Source of the DNA: Meandrina meandrites
Taxonomy: Eukaryota > Cnidaria > Anthozoa > Scleractinia > Meandrinidae
Length of the DNA stretch: 64,000 bases
Direction: 5' to 3'
NCBI GenBank assembly: GCA_963693305.1
Contig: OY855911.1
Span: 27,035,439 to 27,099,438 of the forward strand
Positions 56,840 through 64,000 of this stretch are shown one piece after another. Positions within the stretch are counted from its first letter, which is position 1, and the number at the start of each line of letters is the position of its first letter. A model generated the notes under the pieces. That model was given only the letters and a program-made list of their open reading frames with translations, was not told the origin of the DNA and did no database searches. Both the position numbers and the translations under genes were made by a program.

Positions 56840-57117
56840 GAGCAGGGGTGGCGCAGTGGTGAGAGCGCTCGTCTCCCACCAATGTGGCCCGGGGTTCGAT
56901 TCCTGGATCCGGCGTCATATGTCGGTTGAGTTTGTTGTTGGTTCTCGTCCTTGCTCCGAGGGTTTTTCTCCTGGTTCTCCAGTTTTTCTCCCTCCATAAA
57001 AACCAACACTTCCAAATTCCAATTCGATCGGGAATACACGGCCCCACAAGCTTCTAGCTTTAAATACCACTGTGTCTAAATAAAGGTAATTTATTTATTT
57101 ATTTATTTATTTATTTT
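56840..57117 (+). mobile_element. tRNA-derived SINE (family B), complete
   Basis: tRNA-like head with A box TGGCGCAGTGG and B box GGTTCGATTCC at tRNA spacing, a body with TTGCTCCGAGGGTTTTTCTC, and a 3' (TTTA)n tail at 57086-57117. A fragment of the same family is at 17752-17818. Confidence 0.8.
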
Positions 57118-58514
57118 AAATTGCAAGTACTTTTTTCTGCAGTCTGTTACGGCGGTGAAATAGGCGAGTGTTATCAGCATTATAATACAAGCTAAGAAAT
57201 TTCTCAATGGTTGATTGGTTAAAACGAGCTGTATTTATCTCAAATACTTGCCATATTTGGAAGAGAGTGTTATTTCAAGGGCTTGAAATACGTCTCTCTT
57301 TCAATTATGACAAGTGTAACAATTGACTCTAAAAAAACAAGATGGCGGACAATTTTATCGTTTAGCGTGTGGACAAAAAATGGACATTATAATTAGCTTT
57401 CAAAGTACACGAAAACGTACGTAAATGAAAAGAAAAAAAATTCTGTTTTGGTGTAACGGATCTGCAAACGCCGAAGGCGCGAGCGTGGTCTGGGAGCATG
57501 CGCCCCTCCCCCAGAAAATTGTCAAATCTAGAAGCTAATTTTAAGCCTTTTTCCTAAAAAACTTCTTGAGTAAAATCAATCTCGTTCGTTCGGGGATTAG
57601 TATGCCAACTAAACGTATTTTGTTTTTAATTTTGGGTTAAAAACTAGACGAGGCAAGTGCCTCACCATGCGACCACCAGTTGTATTTGGGATGTAATACT
57701 AAGTGCTCCCTACAGTGGAGATTCCGCCCGAAAGGGACGCCTTTTTCAGGCTAGAGTTAAGTATGACAGAGTAGGTATTTCATGCGTTGAAGCATAGTCG
57801 TCGAGTTCTCGTTTAGGGTTCCACGTGAAGAAATAAAAAACACTCTTATACTGTGTTGACTGTCTAGACCAATAAGGCATGAAAAATGCTATCTTTTAGG
57901 GGTCAAAAAATCTTGGGCCACGTCCAGATTGGTTTTCGAATAGCATCCACACCCTTTTATATAAAAGTCCCCCCCCCCCCCTTGGAATAAAAAAGGAGTA
58001 TCTGCACGTATCAAGAAATTCTTCCGATTAACAGAAAAAATTATTTTATATATTTATAATCATTTTATTTTTTTTTTCGATCCGTTTAATTTACATTTTA
58101 TCAGATTTAAAGCAAGCAATCACAAGACATTATTTTCAATTTCATTATGGTTATGGTTACTAAGCGTTCATCAGCTTCGATCGCCGCAATTCATTCACAG
58201 CAAAACATAAGCAAACATGAACGCATTTCCGTGATTGCGGCTTTAATACTCTACATCAATAATATTATTCTTGCTAAATATTTTAGTTAGGGGATTTCAT
58301 TACGTCCGTCATTTGACGGTCAGGTAACTTGGCCAAGTGTGAAGTCCATTTGATGTGGTTTCTGGTTTATTCTGAAAGATAAAAGTAATTTTATGTATCG
58401 GTTAGATCTTTGGTAAGGATCAAAAACAATAATTAAAATGTCTAAAACATGCCGGGCAGGCAGGCAGAACGTAAGGCCAGGAGGGAGGTCCACGGGAAAG
58501 CCTACAATCAGCAG

Positions 58515-58686
58515 ATATTTCCAGGATTGAACGCTAATGAGATGCTCGCTCTTCATACTAAGCATCACAAAGTGTCCTCACTGATAAAAGTTCACCCAAT
58601 CACACATAAATCTGTCAAATATGAAGTTGTATGAAAATGGGCAACAACCTAGTCATATATGACTACCAACGTTCGATCCTGGACAT
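58515..58686. mobile_element. MITE with TATGTCCAGGATTGAACGC-type termini, copy 2
   Basis: Diverged copy of 36467-36653 in the same orientation; ends TATTTCCAGGATTGAACGC / GTTCGATCCTGGACATA. Shares CTAATGAGATGC and AAAGTGTCCTC inside. Confidence 0.75.
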
Positions 58687-58696
58687 AAGTGACAAT

Positions 58697-58760
58697 CAGT
58701 CAGCCAGCCAGTCAGTCAGTCAGTCAGTCAGTCAGTCAGTCAGTCAGTCAGTCAGTCAGT
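58697..58760. repeat. (CAGT)n microsatellite
   Basis: About 15 CAGT units directly after the MITE copy. A looser CAGT/CGGT-rich stretch recurs at 59041-59120. Confidence 0.95.
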
Positions 58761-59239
58761 GGCAGTCAGCCAAATTTTGCGCAGTCTGAAGAACGTGAAC
58801 CACGACGACGAATTTTTCATGTTTCAAGTTTGAATTTAATGATGCCCTTACATATTGAGCTAGAGATTAATTCTGACAATAATGAACGCACTAATTAAAT
58901 TAGGATAGTTGCAAAAATGTTTAGTAAAATATCAATTCATTTTTTAGTCGACGTTGTCGTCAGTGTCGCCGTCGTGGTCTTGTCTGGTATTTACTCTCAT
59001 CGATCATAATTCTCGACCAATGAGCGCGCGAAAATTCTTTTAGTCAGTCAGTCAGTTCCTGTCTGATCGCTCGGTCGGTCTGTCGATCGGTCAGTCAGTA
59101 GTCAGTCAGTCTGTGTGTCGAGTCAGTTTCTCGCTCGAATACTCATGGTTATATTTTTAGTCGCAGCACATGTTCGCTGGCAAAAGCATTCCGCGACAAA
59201 ACAATAAACGGCTTTGAGAAGTATGGATAACGTTCTTAC

Positions 59240-59539
59240 CTTTAAATCGATAAACCATGTTCGCCCCTTTCAATCCTACTCCATTTTTGCATTTTGTAGA
59301 CGGACCCAGTAGGTCGTACCTATCCATTGCGTCATTATCTGACACGCATTGCGTAGAACTTTGCACTGCGAAATATGTATAGCCCTTGGCGCGTGCAACG
59401 CGTGCGCACTGATCGATAGTGGTTTGTGCCTTCTTGTTTCCTTGGTTGCTGAACTTCATGTACTTGATTCGCAACGGTGTAGGCTTTTTCTTGGCTGCGG
59501 CACGGTAACAGCCAAGTTGCTCGTAAGCGGGAACTGGCT
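59240..59539 (-). CDS. WSC/PAN-like module exon 2
   Basis: 300 bp, phase 1 to 1. Encodes [15 protein letters not shown], then [46 protein letters not shown]. Paralogous to the previous exon. Acceptor cccattttgtag, donor gtaagaa. Confidence 0.78.
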
Positions 59540-62500
59540 CTACAAAATGGGAAAAAATACATACGTGACGGTGAAGAAACAGTAAAGTTTTAAAGCGAGC
59601 AGGGTTGGTAAGCGTTTTGCAGACAAACCAGCCTTAAGTACAGAAATGGTATCAAAATAAAGGTAGGTAGCGCTGCAGATTGGGCATAAATTTTCTACGA
59701 ATCTATGGAGACGAATTGATCCTTTACTGTTAACGGAGGTAAATACAAGAACTTTTTTCCCACTTTTCGATTTCTTCCATGCGCACTCAACGGTCAGACC
59801 TGCCTCCTTTTCGGTAAAGCTATTAGATGACAAATACTAAATCTCCCGCAGATGATTAAGTAACGGTCTTAAATTCTAAATCAGTATAAAGTAGTATTTT
59901 TCATTTCCCAGGCAACAAATCAGAGGGCAAATACCCAAGGTGTAAGTAGCCAATAATGATTTTCAGAGAAAATGCGGATACGGGTTAAAATTCGATCCAG
60001 CGCTAAAACAAGTGTGACGTAACTGTCACGTGATATTCATTCCGATGTCCAAAAAACTAGTATCGTATTGTAGTTCAGTCTATATATGTAATTCATGTGT
60101 TATAATGGATATACAATTGAAATCGAGCTGTTTAGGTTTGGGAGGTCCAAAGTTGGAAGGTGCTCCTACAAAAATACTGGGTCGAGCCACCTCAAGGGAG
60201 GTATGGCACAATATCTTACATCATCTTCTGATGAAAAAATATTTCAAATGAAAGGAAACCCAGCTAAAATAATTTAATTACAAAGGTGTAGAATCAGTAA
60301 ATAGGTAATACCGAACGGAAAATAAGCAAGCATTGTCACAACCGAGGAAGATTAACACGGATAACGAGGGATAAAAGATGTCCACATTTTTTGTTGTTTG
60401 TATAACTACACATTTAAATTAAGAATAAAAAAAATATAAAAAAAAAAAATGAAATTTTTAAAAATGTGTCCTCTTTGACCTGTCAGTATTGGCTTACCAA
60501 ACGTGTATACGACAGCTGCACCATTTTTTCCAACACCATCTTTTGTGCATTTCTTCTTGGCGGGGGCCGGTCCCTTCTTGAAAAAGGTTTCACCAGCTTC
60601 TGGACCAGAGTAGCATACTCCCTTCAGTCCTACAGAAAAGTAGTTGTAACCTTTTCCCTGGGCTTGCTCTGCACACTTAAAAACTGCAGGAGAGACGTTG
60701 TTTGTGTCCACTTCTCTTTTTAGATTATCCAGTTCCGGCATCACACTTGCGTCATGATTGAAACAACCAATATGATAAAATGTGGAAACTACGAAACATG
60801 GAAGAAAATCGGCGTTGTCAAAAAAAAAAAACGTTGATGGGAAACGTTACCTACACATAGCCACAGTGTCAAATATAGAGCCGATATTAAGGCGATGCAA
60901 CAACGATGTTTTGCGCAACAATGCTGCGCAAACACCATGCAGTATAATACCGATTTGACTCGGCAACATGTTGCGAGTTTTTGAACCCAAGTAAAAAACT
61001 CACAACGTGTTGCCAACATTGTTGCGCGAAAAATCGTTGTTGCAAGTTTTCCAGCGTAACACAACCTTTAAAAAAAGCAAGTTACTGTTTCAGCCCAGTG
61101 GCCCATCAAGCGTTCGCGTATCCCCTCTTGTTTTTTACTCCTCCCCCCCCCCTCGTGGATGGGATGCTAGACCATCGAAAGATTGCCGCCTTCAAGTTAA
61201 TTGGCCGGTATCCATTTATACACTTGGGTGAAGAGAGGTACCATGAGAATAAACTATTTTGCTCCAGTACATAACGCGATGAGCCCGAAAACCTGTTATT
61301 ATTATTATTATCAGAAGTCCATAACTAGAAGTCTACATCTCTGGTAATAGGCCTTGAGATATGTCTTTCGCGTGTAGGCTATTTTTAGAACAGCTTTGCC
61401 GCGAACAAGTAGCCAATCACGTTAAAGTATTTTTCAATTCGCGCCTTTGATTGGTTGAACAAATTTTTGAAGAAAAGCAGAACTGCAGAGGACAAGCGAA
61501 CGGCATTACGAAATTACTGTTTGTTGGTCATCATAATTTCCGTTTTGTGAGGATTAAATCGTCCGGACAAGAATCATCAGGCCATCTTTCATCGATGATG
61601 ATAGCACCGAAGTTGTAAAAATTCGGAGCATCCAAATAAGCGAGAGGACCTCAGTGTTTTGGAGTCAGAATACGAAATGGCAGCGAGCAAGAGAGACTAA
61701 TTCCGAGTCAAATTCAAAATACGAAGACACTAAAGATTAATGGTACTCTCAAGATGAAGACAGGCACTAAGAGAACAAGTACATTTTGGCACAGGTTCGT
61801 TGCTATTTGAAGCGCTCAAAATCGAGCGCGGAATGAAGGTCAATGAACAGAATGAAGATTGATTCGTTTGAGAACAACATTCAGAGAAAACGAAGTTTGG
61901 CGAGTTTCGCATGTTTTTGGAATTATAAGGACGGCATGACAACAAAAGACTGACTAAGGTAATGTACTAGTTTTAATAGGAATAGAAATACGAGTTTAAT
62001 TCATCGAACAATGATGATTTCATTCACAGCCGTCAAAAGTTAAATTCAAGTTGTGCTTCTCGGGCACTTCGCAGCAGCTATCGTGTTGTTTATGTTGTTC
62101 AGTATTTTAACACGAGGATGTGCCGTACAAAATGAAGACACCCTTTTCTACTAAAAGTTTGGGGTATTTCTGGTCATAATTCTCTCGTAAATTATAAAAG
62201 GTCGACCTGCTTGTTTTGTGAGTTTGTCTTCGGAAACCCGGTGACGGGTTGCTTTTTCACTCGCCTTCAAATGCCACTGAACAGACGTTTAAAATCATTA
62301 TTTACGATACTACTTCTGTCGAAATGTGAGAATTAAAGAGAATGGCCTGTCAAGTGTTTTGATGTGATTTGATTTATTTCACCTGCCACTTTCCAAAATA
62401 TTTGGCCGCAACTTAGAACTCCAATGCAGGTGTCGAAATAGTGGGTCACGTCATTTTCTCGCGAGCACATCAGTTTCTAAAAATAGCCTACACACGAAAG

Positions 62501-62571
62501 ACATAACACGCGCGCCAATACCAGATGTAGACTTCTAGTTATGGACTTCTGTTATTATTATTATTATTATT

Positions 62572-62657
<86 letters not shown>

Positions 62658-64000
62658 TATTATTATTACTATTGTTATGTATCTAGACGACATAAACAGA
62701 CAGCGGGAGACTGTGGAACTGTACAAAGAGCGGAAAGTATCAATTTAATAGTCTTTCAATATTTATTATGATTATCACCTCACAGGCTATCAAAACCTGT
62801 TGTCATGTTGTCTAAGCATTTTTTCTGGATGCCATTTATCCACGTAATTTCTTGCCTCGGAAAAAATAAACATTTAAGACAATAATTCAGTGATAGAAAT
62901 AAGAGTAATTTGTTCTTCAGCAGAGTAGGTTAAAAGCATGAAAATTTATTGACAGTTAAAAAGATAGTTATTTACCTTGACACCGCGTTCCCTGATAACC
63001 TTCCAAGCACGTACATTTGTAGCTGTCAAAGGAACCTTCATCAGCACAAGTCGCTCCGTTCAGGCAAGGGCTGCTCATACAGGCTGTTACCTTAACTGCG
63101 AAGAAATGTCAGGAAAGAGTATTTACCACTTTTCGCTTTATTATAATATAATTTTTCAAATAGTAGTTAAATTATTTAGTAAATAAACCCCTTCGGTCAG
63201 GCGGTTGGTATGTTGGAGGATAATGCCCGAGGCTGAAGGATTGTCCGAAAAATGGACAGTTTGCCGAGAAGCGAAGCTTCGAGGGCAACTGTGAATTTTT
63301 TAGGACAATCTTTCAGCCAATGGCATTATTCTCCAATATACTAAGCCTACCTGGTAGACCCAAAACAACATGGAGGAGGATGGTTGAAGATGAAAGGAAA
63401 ACAGTTGGGTGGCAGTAATGGGCGAACGTCAAAACCCTCGCAGCAAATCGTAGTGGGTGGAGAGAGAATGACAATGCCTTATGTGCCTTATGGCATGGAG
63501 AGATATAGGTCATAGGTCATAGGCCATACTAGCAAGCCAGAAAGGTGTTTATTTATTTTATAACCCTCCAATTTATTTATGCAACGCGCTTTATCGTTAA
63601 TAAATAGTTCAAAAACCTACAGTGTTAATCACGCGGCGTAACTGCATTTGAAATAAATTCAAATTGATTGATTTCCTTTTTTCAACACTGTGATTTAACT
63701 GATCGAAAAGTTGTTTTGAACTTTTATTAAAGAGTTGTTTTCTACTCTATAAAATCGGGCGACGGATATCAAATTGGACGGGGTATATTGCCTGATACCA
63801 GTCGTCCGATTTTGTACCACGTGATCGTTTCGTCCAATGAGCGCGCGCGACAATTAATCGGTGGATTATAACATCAAATAAAGCCACTTACTCTCGCAAT
63901 TTCTTCCCGTGAACCGCGGCGGGCACTGGCAGGTGTGGTTGTAATGATGATTGACACCAGGCGAGCAAGTTCCACCATTCAAACAAGGTTTCTTGTCACA
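59240..64000 (-). CDS. Modular extracellular protein: EGF-EGF-WSC/PAN-like-WSC/PAN-like, partial at both ends
   Basis: Exons on the minus strand: 64000(beyond)-63892, 63095-62976, 60788-60498 and 59539-59240. Each intron is phase 1 with GT-AG sites, so the complete exons are symmetric modules. The first two encode EGF-like domains with the usual six-cysteine spacing. The next two encode related modules of about 97-100 residues: GCF/GCY start, a central Cys-x-x-x-A helix, YFxV, a Cys pair, and GVG...VY near the end. Such modules, WSC/PAN-like, recur in anthozoan secreted proteins (recalled, not searched). A secreted adhesion or matrix role is inferred. Exons on both sides are missing. Confidence 0.8.
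60498..60788 (-). CDS. WSC/PAN-like module exon 1
   Basis: 291 bp, phase 1 to 1. Encodes [14 protein letters not shown], then [50 protein letters not shown]. Acceptor cttccatgtttcgtag, donor gtaagcc. Confidence 0.75.
60897..61051. mobile_element. Foldback MITE in the modular gene's intron
   Basis: Inverted pairs GCAACAACGAT / ATCGTTGTTGC, TTGCGCAACAATG / CATTGTTGCGCGAA and GTTGCGAGTTTTT / AAAAACTCACAAC give a palindrome of about 155 bp. Confidence 0.7.
61125..61300 (-). mobile_element. SINE family A fragment
   Basis: The minus strand matches the body of the element at 2569-2877: GTGTATAAATGGATACCGGC, CTAGCATCCCATCCA and a poly-G run. The tRNA-like head is lost or cut at the adjacent (ATT)n. 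Confidence 0.7.
61312..62551. mobile_element. 1.24-kb DNA transposon with long inverted ends, inserted in an (ATT)n tract
   Basis: Ends CAGAAGTCCATAACTAGAAG.. / inverse. The symmetry runs about 80-90 bp inward, through TACATCT, GACATA-CTTTCG and GTGTAGGCTATTTTTAGAA. ATTATTATT flanks both sides, probably the duplicated target. No transposase frame is seen inside. Confidence 0.75.
62551..62668. repeat. (ATT)n/(CAT)n compound microsatellite
   Basis: ATT units, then about 28 CAT units, then ATT units. Poly-His and poly-Met frames across it are artefacts. Confidence 0.95.
62976..63095 (-). CDS. EGF-like exon 2
   Basis: 120 bp, phase 1 to 1. Encodes [17 protein letters not shown] then [15 protein letters not shown]. 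Acceptor catttcttcgcag, donor gtaaata. Confidence 0.88.
63200..63353. mobile_element. Foldback MITE
   Basis: Arms GGTTGGTATGTTGGAGGATA and GGCTGAAGGATTGTCC, mirrored at CCAATGGCATTATTCTCCAA and GGACAATCTTTCAGCC. The centre is a CTTCG hairpin. Confidence 0.7.
63892..64000 (-). CDS. EGF-like exon 1 (cut by window end)
   Basis: Encodes [12 protein letters not shown] then [15 protein letters not shown], a complete EGF-like core with glycine-aromatic spacing. Ends phase 1 at gtaagt. Confidence 0.88.

Noticed and set aside
58689..59120. CAGT repeats considered as a CRISPR-like or regulatory array
   Set aside because: No spacers; a plain tetranucleotide microsatellite in an animal genome.
62535..62771. 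Poly-His/poly-Met frames
   Set aside because: Translation of a compound ATT/CAT microsatellite.

Overview
The window is animal nuclear DNA, most likely from an anthozoan cnidarian such as a stony coral. The evidence is AT-rich sequence, short exons with GT-AG introns, dense small transposons, a DZIP3-type HEPN gene, and a cysteine-rich module next to EGF repeats that resembles one common in anthozoan extracellular proteins. The species cannot be fixed from sequence alone. All exon models below were built by eye from splice sites, reading phase and protein motifs; no transcript or database was consulted.

Layout. (1) About 0.2-12.2 kb, minus strand: a 13-exon ADAMTS-like metalloprotease gene, with signal peptide, propeptide, a Lys-Arg processing site, a zinc catalytic domain with HETAH...GVGHD, and a disintegrin-like domain. 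Its 3' end leaves the window at base 1. It includes two micro-exons (26 and 14 bp), and its introns hold SINE, CR1-like and MITE insertions. (2) 12.2-28 kb: no supported host gene. This stretch has Tc1/mariner-type MITEs, a degraded RTE-like reverse transcriptase, a diverged direct duplication of about 0.8 kb, and tandem repeats. (3) 28.3-36.0 kb, plus strand: an eight-exon gene starting with a DZIP3-type HEPN domain (R-x5-H motif), then five short coiled-coil exons made by exon duplication, then an unrecognised C-terminal exon with an internal 75-bp duplication. (4) 36-46 kb: transposon territory, with a decayed PIF/Harbinger element (DDE transposase remnant plus MYB/SANT gene), a MULE-like element with minisatellite terminal repeats, and a 675-bp near-perfect palindrome bordered by TTAA. 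(5) 47.0-52.6 kb, plus strand: a full-length L1/Tx1-like LINE with both ORFs open and target-site duplications. (6) 53-59 kb: MITEs and a tRNA-derived SINE. (7) 59.2-64.0 kb, minus strand: four symmetric phase-1 exons of a modular extracellular gene (two EGF-like domains, then two WSC/PAN-like modules), incomplete at both ends.

The host genes are separate loci and do not form one pathway. The metalloprotease and the EGF/WSC-like gene would act outside the cell. The HEPN gene would be intracellular; this family is often discussed in RNA metabolism or immunity, but its role here is inferred.
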